Source: CAZWKQ01 sp964634005
GTDB lineage: Bacteria > Bacteroidota > Bacteroidia > Bacteroidales > JACABE01
DNA: 42,157 bases
Direction: 5' to 3'
Assembly: GCA_964634005.1 (NCBI GenBank)
Contig: CAZWKQ010000018.1
Location: forward strand, 1-42,157
Below the pieces are notes generated by a model that made no database searches, was not told where the DNA came from, and saw only the letters and a program-made list of their open reading frames with translations. This document shows positions 1 to 7,308 of this stretch, piece by piece. A program made the position numbers and the translations under genes. Each line of letters starts with the position of its first letter. The first letter of the stretch is position 1.

Positions 1-63
1 GTTTTCTAATGCGGATTTTGGTTATATTTTACCAACCATTTTTTGCCACTATACCATAAAAAG

Positions 64-96
64 AAAAGGGTTGCCTTCTGCAAGACAACCCTTTTT
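64..96 (-). terminator. Intrinsic terminator after groEL
   Basis: A GC-containing stem (AAAAGGGTTG at 64-73 with the complementary CAACCCTTTT from 86) lies about 20 bp beyond the groEL stop. Read on the minus strand it is followed by a T-rich run (complement of the A-rich tract 57-67). The plus-strand side also carries a T-run (92-97), so it may stop transcription from both sides. Confidence 0.8.
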
Positions 97-116
97 TATT
101 GGAAAAGCGTTCAATA

Positions 117-1856
117 TTAGTACATACCGCCCATACCACCAGGCATACCTGCTCCACCGGCAGGTGCTGGATTTTCTTCTTTAATTTCTGAAATAACACA
201 TTCAGTAGTCAACAACATTCCTGAAATTGAAGCAGCATTTTCCAATGCAACTCTTGTTACTTTAGTTGGGTCGATTACACCGCTTGAGAATAGATTTTCG
301 TAAACTTCGGTTCTTGCATTGAATCCGAAATCGCCTTTTCCTTCTTTAACTTTTTGAACAATAACAGAACCTTCGAGGCCTGCATTAGCTACAATTTGTC
401 TTAGAGGTTCTTCTAAAGCACGGCGAATTATTGCAATACCGGTATTTTCATCTTCGTTTTCTCCGACAAGATTATCTAAAGATTCGATAGCTCTGATGTA
501 AGCAACGCCACCACCGGGAACTATACCTTCTTCAATAGCAGCACGTGTTGCGTGTAAAGCATCGTCGAAACGGTCTTTCTTTTCTTTCATTTCAACTTCA
601 CTTGCAGCTCCTACATATATTACAGCTACACCACCTGCTAATTTAGCTAATCTTTCCTGAAGTTTTTCGCGGTCGTAATCTGAAGTTGTTTTTTCTATTT
701 GAGCTTTAATCTGATTTATACGGGCAGTAATACTTGATTTTTCACCTTTTCCGCTTACTATTGTAGTGTTATCTTTATCAACGGTAATTTTTTCAGCCTG
801 TCCTAAATATGACAAGTCTGCATCTTCCAGTTTATAACCTTTTTCTTCGGAAATAACTGTACCACCTGTTAATATAGCTATGTCTTCAAGCATTTCTTTA
901 CGTCTGTCGCCAAATCCGGGAGCTTTAACGGCAACTATTTTCAATGAGCCTCTTAAACGGTTTACAACTAAAGTTGCTAAAGCTTCGCTTTCGACATCTT
1001 CGGCTATTATTAATAATGGACGACCTGTTTGAACTACTTTTTCCAAAATTGGTAAAAAGTCTTTCATTACCGAAATTTTCTTGTCGTAAATTAAGATGTA
1101 AGGGTTTTCGTAAACGGTTTCCATTTTATCGGTATCGGTAACAAAGTAAGGAGAGATATAACCTCTGTCGAACTGCATACCTTCAACAACTTTAACTGTT
1201 GTTTCAATGCCTTTTGCTTCTTCGATGGTGATTACACCTTCGTGACCTGCTTTAGACATTGCATAAGAAATAGTTACACCGATTTCATTTTCGTTATTAG
1301 CCGAAATTGAACCTACTTGTGAAATTTCATCGCTTGCTACAATTTCTTTAATTATTTTATTTCTTTCTTCGTAGCTTAATTCTTGTTTTTTGTCTTTGTT
1401 GTCTCTGAAAAGTACTTCAGCTTTATCAATGATATTGTTTTTAGCAATAGCTCTTGATTGTTTTTTTAAGTTTGCAATAACAACATCAACAGCTTTATCT
1501 ATACCTCTTTTAAGGTCCATAGGATTTGCTCCGGCAGTTACGTTTTTAAGACCGGTAGTAACTATAGATTGAGCTAAAACAGTTGCGGTTGTTGTACCAT
1601 CACCGGCTATATCGGCAGTTTTTGATGCAACTTCTTTAAGCATTTGAGCACCTATATTTTCTATAGGATTTTTTAAGTCAACTTCTTTTGCAACAGTTAC
1701 ACCGTCTTTAGTTACTGCTTGCGAGCCGTATTTTTTTTCGATAATAACGTTACGACCTTTTGGGCCTAATGTAACTTTTACTGCATTTGATAATGCATCC
1801 ACGCCTTTTTTTAAACCTTCGCGTGCTTCCCAGTTAAAAATAATTTCTTTTGCCAT
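117..1856 (-). CDS. groEL: Chaperonin GroEL (Hsp60) with hinge insertion
   Basis: This is the 60-kDa subunit of the ATP-driven GroEL-GroES folding chamber in the cytoplasm. Visible family hallmarks are VTLGPKGRN near residue 28, the ATP-site motif GDGTTTATVLAQ at 85-96, the apical-domain stretch around VKAPGFGDRRKEML, the equatorial segment EEGIVPGGGVAY, and the flexible GGM-rich tail ending GGMGGMY. The protein has 579 residues against about 545 for typical GroEL. The extra length is a charged block of about 35 residues between SRAI (134-137) and SDEISQVGSISANN (from 175), where E. coli GroEL has only a short linker at the equatorial-intermediate hinge. groES lies 24 bp upstream in the same direction, the usual groESL operon. 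No CIRCE-type inverted repeat was seen upstream of groES. The identification is certain; the effect of the insertion is unknown. Confidence 0.98.
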   Translation of the reverse strand: MAKEIIFNWEAREGLKKGVDALSNAVKVTLGPKGRNVIIEKKYGSQAVTKDGVTVAKEVDLKNPIENIGAQMLKEVASKTADIAGDGTTTATVLAQSIVTTGLKNVTAGANPMDLKRGIDKAVDVVIANLKKQSRAIAKNNIIDKAEVLFRDNKDKKQELSYEERNKIIKEIVASDEISQVGSISANNENEIGVTISYAMSKAGHEGVITIEEAKGIETTVKVVEGMQFDRGYISPYFVTDTDKMETVYENPYILIYDKKISVMKDFLPILEKVVQTGRPLLIIAEDVESEALATLVVNRLRGSLKIVAVKAPGFGDRRKEMLEDIAILTGGTVISEEKGYKLEDADLSYLGQAEKITVDKDNTTIVSGKGEKSSITARINQIKAQIEKTTSDYDREKLQERLAKLAGGVAVIYVGAASEVEMKEKKDRFDDALHATRAAIEEGIVPGGGVAYIRAIESLDNLVGENEDENTGIAIIRRALEEPLRQIVANAGLEGSVIVQKVKEGKGDFGFNARTEVYENLFSSGVIDPTKVTRVALENAASISGMLLTTECVISEIKEENPAPAGGAGMPGGMGGMY

Positions 1857-1880
1857 ATGTATTTTGAATTAATTTTTTTG

Positions 1881-2159
1881 TTATACAATTGCGTAAATAT
1901 CAGATTCTTTCATAATTAAATATTCTTTGCCGTCTATTGTAATTTCTGTTCCGGCATATTTTCCATACAAAACATTATCACCAACTTTAACAGTCATTGG
2001 TTCATCTTTTTTACCATTGCCAACTGCAACTATAGTTCCTCTTTGCGGTTTTTCTTTTGCTGTGTCGGGAATTATAATTCCACCTGATGTTTTTTGTTCT
2101 GCTGCAGCAGGTTCAACAATAACTCTGTCTGCTAAAGGCTTAATGTTTAAATTCGACAT
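1881..2159 (-). CDS. groES: Co-chaperonin GroES
   Basis: GroES is the 10-kDa lid of the GroEL chamber. The 92 residues match the family length. The sequence starts with the typical LNIKPLADRVIVEP block, has a mobile-loop-like segment AAEQKTSGGIIIPDTAKEKPQ that contacts the GroEL apical domain, and ends with KEYLIMKESDIYAIV. It is the first gene of the groES-groEL operon and is separated from secG by 186 bp that hold the secG terminator. I found no CIRCE repeat and no convincing -7 box upstream, so its heat-shock control cannot be read from the sequence. Confidence 0.97.
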   Translation of the reverse strand: MSNLNIKPLADRVIVEPAAAEQKTSGGIIIPDTAKEKPQRGTIVAVGNGKKDEPMTVKVGDNVLYGKYAGTEITIDGKEYLIMKESDIYAIV

Positions 2160-2280
2160 ATCAATTATAAATTTATTGGTTAAACAATTATTTTTCCATT
2201 TTCGTTTCCTCTATTATCATATTTTATGCCAATGCAATTTTATGTTATAAAAGCTGACAAATTGACATATTTAATGTTGA

Positions 2281-2319
2281 TATAAAAAAAATGTCAGAAT
2301 GGTAAGACATTCTGACATT
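2281..2319 (-). terminator. Intrinsic terminator after secG
   Basis: A perfect 12-bp stem (AATGTCAGAATG at 2290-2301 with its complement at 2308-2319) encloses a 6-nt loop. On the minus strand it is followed directly by a run of Ts (complement of the A-run 2283-2290). It lies 26 bp past the secG stop and closes the lptE-secG operon before groES. Confidence 0.88.
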
Positions 2320-2345
2320 CATTTTGACAACGATTATAACTACTA

Positions 2346-2657
2346 TTATTTTTGAGTAGGAGTAGCTTCGTTGATAGGTTGTGCATTATCGGTGGTTAAT
2401 TCGGTTTTAATAACTTCGTCGCTGCTGTGGCGAGGAATAATAAAAACTGAAATTAAACTTAAAAAAAGGAGTACAACCGCTAAAGTCCATGTAGCTTTTT
2501 CAAGAAAATCGGCAGTTTTGCGAACTCCCATTATTTGGTTTGAAGAAGCAAAATTCGATGCCAGACCTCCTCCTTTAGAGTTTTGAACTAAAACAATCAA
2601 ACCGATTAGTACACATGTGATAAGTATCAGCACGGAAATAAAAATATAAAGTCCCAT
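2346..2657 (-). CDS. secG: Preprotein translocase subunit SecG
   Basis: SecG is the small auxiliary subunit of the SecYEG inner-membrane protein channel. The predicted protein has a first membrane helix at its start (YIFISVLILITCVLIGLIVL), the conserved loop VQNSKGGGLASNFA, and a second helix (TWTLAVVLLFLSLISVFII), followed by a polar tail. The ATG at 2657 is chosen because it places the first helix at the N-terminus. An in-frame ATG at 2714 would add 19 charged residues and overlap the upstream gene. With this start the gene begins 1 bp after the stop of the upstream TPR gene, which fits translational coupling. It is the last gene of its operon and is followed by a strong terminator. Confidence 0.95.
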   Translation of the reverse strand: MGLYIFISVLILITCVLIGLIVLVQNSKGGGLASNFASSNQIMGVRKTADFLEKATWTLAVVLLFLSLISVFIIPRHSSDEVIKTELTTDNAQPINEATPTQK

Positions 2658-2658
2658 T

Positions 2659-3405
2659 TTATTCGCTTTTATGTTGATTATTAATATTTTTGAGTCTTTC
2701 GATTTCGGTTGCAAAATAAGAACTTTTTTGGGGATTTTCCAAAATTAATTTCTCATATATTTTTATTGCCTTTTCAATATAACCTTGTTTTTCATAAACT
2801 TTTGCAAGTGTTTCGCTTACGAAATCATCTTTTTCTTCGAGACTGTTATTGTCGATATTGTTGTCAAAATCTTTCTCGGGTGGTGGTACTGAAATTTTAG
2901 GTTGTTCTTTAATAAATGTTTCTATTATTTCTTCTTGTTTAACTATGTTTTCAGTCTTTTTTACCGAGATTTCTTCAGGATTGTCGGTTTTCGTTTCTTG
3001 AATTTTATTTTCTATTTCAGTAACAGTAATTTCAGTAGCCTTTATGTCTTTCGGTTCGGTTTTTACCTCTTCTATCGGGCTTTTTGTAATTACTTCAACA
3101 GTTTCTGATTTGGGTTCAACCTCTATTTCTTTGACTTCGGTAGATGTTTCATTATCAGTTACAACCTTTTGCGATTCGTTTATTTTCTTTTTTAGTATTT
3201 TTCTTTTTTGCAGATAAGTAGCTGTTTTGAAAAGAGATTTGGAGTATTCTTCTTTAGTTCCGGTTTTCAATAAATTAAGTGTATAAAGCATTCTTATAAT
3301 TTGCGAGTAAGGGTATTTCTGAACAAGGGCTTTGAGTTCTTTGGCGCTTTCTTCAGTAAATTTATTGTTTTTGTCTAATAGTTTATTGAAATTTTCTTTA
3401 AGCAT
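2659..3405 (-). CDS. TPR-containing protein between lptE and secG
   Basis: This is a 248-residue protein without a signal peptide. The N-terminal 60 residues are helical and resemble a degenerate TPR (FNKLLDKNNKFTEESAKELKALVQKYPYSQIIRMLYTLNLL). The middle (about 75-190) is low-complexity and rich in K, E, T and V, probably disordered. The C-terminus has a clear tetratricopeptide unit (LAKVYEKQGYIEKAIKIYEKLILENP). Proteins of this shape commonly sit between lptE and secG in Bacteroidota, but their function is not established. It is likely cytoplasmic and co-transcribed with lptE and secG. No catalytic motif is visible. Confidence 0.85.
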   Translation of the reverse strand: MLKENFNKLLDKNNKFTEESAKELKALVQKYPYSQIIRMLYTLNLLKTGTKEEYSKSLFKTATYLQKRKILKKKINESQKVVTDNETSTEVKEIEVEPKSETVEVITKSPIEEVKTEPKDIKATEITVTEIENKIQETKTDNPEEISVKKTENIVKQEEIIETFIKEQPKISVPPPEKDFDNNIDNNSLEEKDDFVSETLAKVYEKQGYIEKAIKIYEKLILENPQKSSYFATEIERLKNINNQHKSE

Positions 3406-3423
3406 AAATGTTTCAATTAAAAA

Positions 3424-3936
3424 TTACCAATTTACAACTGCTTTATTGAATATATCCTCAACAATTTCTTTATTGATTTCCTCTATCATTGAATTTTCAA
3501 CTGATGCAAAGTTAAGAGAACTGTTATAATCTTTATAACGCGAAAATTGAGATTCGAAATTTTGCTTTTCATCTTTTGTGTTTGTGAATCTTACTTTAAC
3601 GGTAATGGTAAGTCTGTTAAGTGCAGCTTGTTGATTTCCTTGAATTGCAACAGGTTGATTGGTATAAGATGTTATTTCTCCTTCAATATTGAGGTCACCA
3701 CCCGAAGAGATTAGTTTAAGCTGTGTATTGGAAGAAAACTTATCTCTTAATGCTTGTGTAAATGATAGACTAAGGGTAGGTTGTACGATAGTTGCCAAAT
3801 TTGGAAATTGTTGGATGGATATTGTTTTCACATCGGGAGAAATAGAAGCACCCGTGAAAGAATAAAAACCGCATCCACCCAACAATAATCCTAAGATGAT
3901 TAATAAATAGTATTTTATGAATTTATTCGTTGTCAC
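3424..3936 (-). CDS. lptE: LptE-family outer-membrane lipoprotein
   Basis: LptE plugs and helps assemble the LptD translocon that inserts lipopolysaccharide into the outer membrane. The 170-residue protein begins with a lipoprotein signal (hydrophobic YYLLIILGLLLGGC, lipobox LGGC), followed by CGFYSFTGASISPDVKTISIQQFPN, typical of Bacteroidota LptE. The body has the alternating beta/helix pattern of the family (ALRDKF, GEITSYTNQP, TVKVRFTNT). The start overlaps the end of the upstream T9SS cargo gene by 14 bp, which suggests coupling. Its place between a sigma-54 activator and secG matches a widespread Bacteroidota arrangement. Confidence 0.9.
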   Translation of the reverse strand: MTTNKFIKYYLLIILGLLLGGCGFYSFTGASISPDVKTISIQQFPNLATIVQPTLSLSFTQALRDKFSSNTQLKLISSGGDLNIEGEITSYTNQPVAIQGNQQAALNRLTITVKVRFTNTKDEKQNFESQFSRYKDYNSSLNFASVENSMIEEINKEIVEDIFNKAVVNW

Positions 3937-4834
3937 TATGTTTTATAACAAGTTTTAAGATTTTATCGCCTGCCTGACTGTTGATGTGAACAAAATAAAC
4001 ACCTTCTTTCAAGTTAGAAGTATTTATTTTATATTGTTTACCGGTGAAACTTGTATTAATTACTTTTTGTCCGGCCATATTGTAAACACTTACTTTTGTT
4101 TCGGTATTAGAGTTGTTTGATATAACAAAGTGGTCGTTAGCAGGATTGGGGAAAATTGAAACATTATTTTGAGAATTAACATTAACAATAGATTGAGGAG
4201 TATAGTCAAGTTCAAGGTCATCTACAAATAATGCTGATCCGTTTTTAGGACTTTCGCTTGCCGAAGAAAGAAGAATAACATCTATAGTGTCGGGAGTAAC
4301 ATTAACATCGTAAGTAAAATCAATTTCAAACTTTGTATAATTACTTACAGTAGTATTATTCATTAACATTGCATAACCAATTTCTTCGGAAACACCTGTA
4401 GTTTGGTTAAACTTATATAATACCGCTGCAATCATCATAGTATCGCCGCTTACCGAATTATATTTATACCAACCTTTAAACTTAGTCGGTTTTGCATTAA
4501 TAGGAATACCTCCGTTTATTTCCATATTTATCATATCCAAATTGCCCAAATTTGCAAATCCGGGGACTGTTGTTTGTATAAGAGGCAAATAAACAGTTTG
4601 TAGTTTAGCGGCATAATTACCCGTGTATTTATCGGTTGTCCTTTTTAAGCTTTGAATGTAAATGGCAAGAGGAGGATTGCCATAAACTTCATTAATAGAA
4701 TTCCAGCTGACTGCATGAGTGGAATCTGTCCAGTTTTCGAATCCTGCATTTGGAATTTGTGTTTGCGCAAAGTTGTTTTGTATCGAAATAAAGACTAATG
4801 CAAATAATGTTAAAATGTAATTTTTCTTTTTCAT
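3923..4834 (-). CDS. T9SS cargo, jelly-roll (PCMD-like) surface protein
   Basis: This is a secreted protein of 303 residues. A signal peptide (KKKNYILTLFALVFISIQNNFAQ) is followed by a domain running from PNAGFENW to ALFVDDLELDY. These two motifs bracket the beta-sandwich of PCMD-type putative carbohydrate-binding domains, so glycan binding is plausible but not proven. The C-terminal 75 residues form a type A T9SS sorting domain (IFPNPANDHFVI, VSVYNMAGQKV, LKEGVYFVHI, KLVIKHS), which directs export across the outer membrane. The gene sits inside the regulator-lptE-TPR-secG operon and its 3' end overlaps lptE by 14 bp. Confidence 0.85.
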   Translation of the reverse strand: MKKKNYILTLFALVFISIQNNFAQTQIPNAGFENWTDSTHAVSWNSINEVYGNPPLAIYIQSLKRTTDKYTGNYAAKLQTVYLPLIQTTVPGFANLGNLDMINMEINGGIPINAKPTKFKGWYKYNSVSGDTMMIAAVLYKFNQTTGVSEEIGYAMLMNNTTVSNYTKFEIDFTYDVNVTPDTIDVILLSSASESPKNGSALFVDDLELDYTPQSIVNVNSQNNVSIFPNPANDHFVISNNSNTETKVSVYNMAGQKVINTSFTGKQYKINTSNLKEGVYFVHINSQAGDKILKLVIKHSDNE

Positions 4835-4847
4835 TTTTTTTAAACTT

Positions 4848-6089
4848 TTAAAAATTAATATTAAATTCTTTCAGTTTTCTATACAAAGTTCGTTCCGAAA
4901 TTCCCAATTCTTTGGCTGCTTTTCGTTTTTTTCCGTGATATTTTTCTAATGCCCTCTTAATCAAGTCTATTTCTTTTTGTTGAATTGATAAATTTTCTTC
5001 TTCGAAATGGATTTGTTGTTCGTAAGGTTGATTTTTTGGAGTAATTTTTTCGTCATTGTGGGTAATGATTATATCTCGGTCATCTTCAAAAATATCATCA
5101 ATATCGTTACCGTACTTGCTTATAAAATTAGTATGAACATTACCGTAATTAACACTCAATCCGGTTTTCTGCAAAATATCGGCAATAATTTTCTTTAGGT
5201 CATTAATGTCTTGTTTCATATCGAAGAGAACTTTGTAAAGCAATTCTCGTTCGGATATGCTTTGTGATGTTTCAGAGTTTTCATAAAGTACAGGCAAATC
5301 TCTTTGGTTGGTTGGCGGGAGATATTTCATTAGAGTATCGAGTGTAATGGTTCTTTCCTGTTCGATTATCGAAATTTGCTCGGTAACATTTTTCAGTTGG
5401 CGTATATTTCCTGCCCAATTATAGTTAATAAGGTAGTTTCTGGCGTCATCGTCGAGTTGGAGTTGAGGCATACGATATTTTTCTGCAAAATCGGCAGCAA
5501 ATTTTTTAAATAGAAGTTCAATATCTTCTTTACGATTTTTTAGTGATGGAACAATAATAGAAACAGAATTCAAGCGATAAAACAAATCTTCTCTGAATTT
5601 GCCTTTTTGTATGGCTTCTTGTATGTTAACATTTGTAGCTGCAACAACCCTAACATTGGTTTTAAGGACTTTTGAGGAACCAACTTTAATGAATTCGCCG
5701 CTTTCTAACACTCTAAGCAGTCTTACCTGAGTTGAGAGGGGCAGTTCTGCTACTTCGTCGAGGAAGAGAGTTCCACCGTTTGCAACTTCGAAGTATCCTT
5801 TGCGAGCTTCGTGGGCATCGGTAAAAGAGCCTTTTTCGTGTCCGAAAAGCTCCGAATCTATTGTTCCTTCTGGAATAGCTCCGCAGTTTATGGCAAAGTA
5901 AGGTCCATGCTTGCGTGAACTCAACTGATGTATGATTTTTGGGAAAAACTCCTTACCGGTACCGCTTTCGCCTGTTATTAATACCGATATATCTGTCGGT
6001 GCCACCTGACATGCTATAGTTATTGCCCTGTTTAACAGCGGCGAGTTGCCTATTATTCCAAACCTTTGCTTAATAGATTGAATATTCAT
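4848..6089 (-). CDS. Sigma-54-dependent transcriptional activator without sensor domain
   Basis: This is a 413-residue bacterial enhancer-binding protein that would use ATP hydrolysis to remodel sigma-54 RNA polymerase. The AAA+ domain begins almost at the N-terminus: Walker A GESGTGKE near residue 40, the sigma-54-contact loop as GSFTDA (consensus GAFTGA), Walker B GGTLFLDEVAEL, and the arginine-finger region FREDLFYRLN. After a linker of about 110 residues the C-terminus carries a Fis-type helix-turn-helix (KRKAAKELGISERTLYRKLKEF). No receiver, GAF or PAS sensor precedes the AAA+ domain, so control must act through abundance, partners or the linker. It heads the operon that includes lptE and secG. 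Confidence 0.93.
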   Translation of the reverse strand: MNIQSIKQRFGIIGNSPLLNRAITIACQVAPTDISVLITGESGTGKEFFPKIIHQLSSRKHGPYFAINCGAIPEGTIDSELFGHEKGSFTDAHEARKGYFEVANGGTLFLDEVAELPLSTQVRLLRVLESGEFIKVGSSKVLKTNVRVVAATNVNIQEAIQKGKFREDLFYRLNSVSIIVPSLKNRKEDIELLFKKFAADFAEKYRMPQLQLDDDARNYLINYNWAGNIRQLKNVTEQISIIEQERTITLDTLMKYLPPTNQRDLPVLYENSETSQSISERELLYKVLFDMKQDINDLKKIIADILQKTGLSVNYGNVHTNFISKYGNDIDDIFEDDRDIIITHNDEKITPKNQPYEQQIHFEEENLSIQQKEIDLIKRALEKYHGKKRKAAKELGISERTLYRKLKEFNINF

Positions 6090-6182
6090 TTAATAAACAA
6101 ATTTTTTATCATTAAATTTTCTGTCGGTAAAATTACAAAAAATATGACAAAATGTCAACTTTTTTATTTCAGTTAGTTTAAT

Positions 6183-6257
6183 CCCAAATTTGTCATTAGG
6201 AACGAAGTGAACTAATGAAATTAAATGGGAAAACACCGATTTAGAAAATTTTGGGTT
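6183..6257. repeat. 75-bp palindromic dispersed element, copy A
   Basis: The element contains an inner hairpin (TCATTAG at 6193-6199 with CTAATGA at 6212-6218, 12-nt loop) inside a longer imperfect inverted repeat whose ends read CCCAAAT and TTTTGGG. Its reverse complement aligns along the full length, with few gaps, to 10215-10289 (copy B). It lies 5 bp before the -33 box of the SpoU methyltransferase gene. I read it as a REP-like or MITE-like non-coding repeat. Confidence 0.65.
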
Positions 6258-6262
6258 AAACT

Positions 6263-6291
6263 TTTGAAGTTAAGTCAAATGACTAATTTTG
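6263..6291 (+). promoter_or_regulatory. Bacteroidota-type promoter of the SpoU methyltransferase gene
   Basis: A -33 box TTTG (6263-6266) and a -7 box TAATTTTG (6284-6291, consensus TAnnTTTG) are separated by 17 bp. The predicted transcript would start near 6298, about 15 nt before the ATG at 6313. Confidence 0.6.
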
Positions 6292-6312
6292 CAGAATTGA
6301 ACTTTTTTGGTG

Positions 6313-6849
6313 ATGGAAAAAATTAAAAATGAAGAATTAAACAGGCTGACCTTGGAAGGTTTTAAAAATTCGGAAAAGATTCCGGTTGTAATTGTACTTG
6401 ATAATGTAAGGAGTCAGCATAATATAGGTTCGGTATTCAGAACGGCGGATGCATTCAGAATAATGAAAATACATCTTTGCGGAATAACTGCAACTCCTCC
6501 GAGTCGCGATATTACGAAATCGGCTTTGGGTGCTACCGAATCGGTTGATTGGGAGTATTTCGAAAATACTTTAGATTCTGTTGAAAACCTAAAAAAGGCA
6601 GGATATGCCGTTATTGCCGTTGAACAGGCTAAGGAAAGTATTTTCTTGGACAGTTTTATATTCGACAGTAATGAGAAAATTGCTTTGGTTTTTGGTAACG
6701 AAGTAGAAGGTGTTAAACAGGAAGTAATGAATAAAGTGGATAAGTGTATCGAAATTCCACAGTTCGGCACCAAGCATTCGTTTAATATTTCTGTTAGTGT
6801 TGCCATTGTGCTTTGGGAAGCAGCAAAGGTTTATAAGTTGGATAAATAA
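6313..6849 (+). CDS. SpoU/TrmH-family RNA 2'-O-methyltransferase
   Basis: This is a SPOUT-class enzyme that transfers a methyl group from S-adenosylmethionine to a ribose 2'-OH of tRNA or rRNA. All three SpoU motifs are present in 178 residues: motif 1 NIGSVFRTADAF, motif 2 LVFGNEVEGV, and motif 3 IPQFGTKHSFNISVSVAI, which together form the knotted SAM site. It lacks the N-terminal substrate-binding domain of RlmB-like members, so it is a minimal TrmH-type protein; the exact target cannot be told. The ATG at 6313 is preferred over the in-frame TTG at 6307 because it fits the family N-terminus and the promoter spacing. The GNAT gene follows after 12 bp. Confidence 0.92.
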   Translation: MEKIKNEELNRLTLEGFKNSEKIPVVIVLDNVRSQHNIGSVFRTADAFRIMKIHLCGITATPPSRDITKSALGATESVDWEYFENTLDSVENLKKAGYAVIAVEQAKESIFLDSFIFDSNEKIALVFGNEVEGVKQEVMNKVDKCIEIPQFGTKHSFNISVSVAIVLWEAAKVYKLDK

Positions 6850-6861
6850 GGTAATAACAAA

Positions 6862-7290
6862 ATGAAAATTATAAGTTTTTTATACGATGATAAAGATTTA
6901 ATGGCAAAGGCTTTTGAAATACGTACAAAAGTTTTTGTAAACGAACAGGGTGTGGATGCAGAACTTGAAATGGACAGCTACGACATTATTGCTCATCATT
7001 ATCTTGTTTTTATTGATAATAAATATGTAGCAACATCGCGTTGGAGAGAAACCGATAAGGGAATAAAGCTTGAAAGGTTTGCTGTTTTGAAAGAATACAG
7101 AAATAAAGGAATAGGCGAAAATATGCTCAAAAAGGTTTTGGGTGATGTGCTTCCGCTTGATAAGGATATTTACCTTCATTCACAAGCCGATGCAATAAAT
7201 CTTTATTTGAGAAACGGCTTTGTAATTGTGGGTGATATGTTTATGGAAGCGGGGATAAAACATGATAAGATGATTTACCCCCGCAAATAA
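6862..7290 (+). CDS. GNAT-family N-acetyltransferase
   Basis: This 142-residue protein has the GNAT fold, which transfers an acyl group from acyl-CoA to an amine. The acetyl-CoA pyrophosphate-binding motif is RNKGIGENML (about 75-84), preceded by the beta-strand KLERFAVLKEY and followed by YLHSQADAINLYLRNGFVIVGD, the usual motif B region. The N-terminal VFVNEQG segment recalls the ElaA/YjcF-like subgroup, whose substrates are mostly unknown. It is very likely co-transcribed with the upstream methyltransferase gene. The minus-strand cargo gene at 7309 ends 18 bp away and no terminator hairpin separates them. Confidence 0.9.
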   Translation: MKIISFLYDDKDLMAKAFEIRTKVFVNEQGVDAELEMDSYDIIAHHYLVFIDNKYVATSRWRETDKGIKLERFAVLKEYRNKGIGENMLKKVLGDVLPLDKDIYLHSQADAINLYLRNGFVIVGDMFMEAGIKHDKMIYPRK

Positions 7291-7308
7291 TTATGGGTAA
7301 TTGCAATA

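Noticed and set aside
2160..2345. CIRCE operator upstream of groES
   Set aside because: No inverted repeat resembling TTAGCACTC/GAGTGCTAA is present. The only strong palindrome there is the secG terminator.
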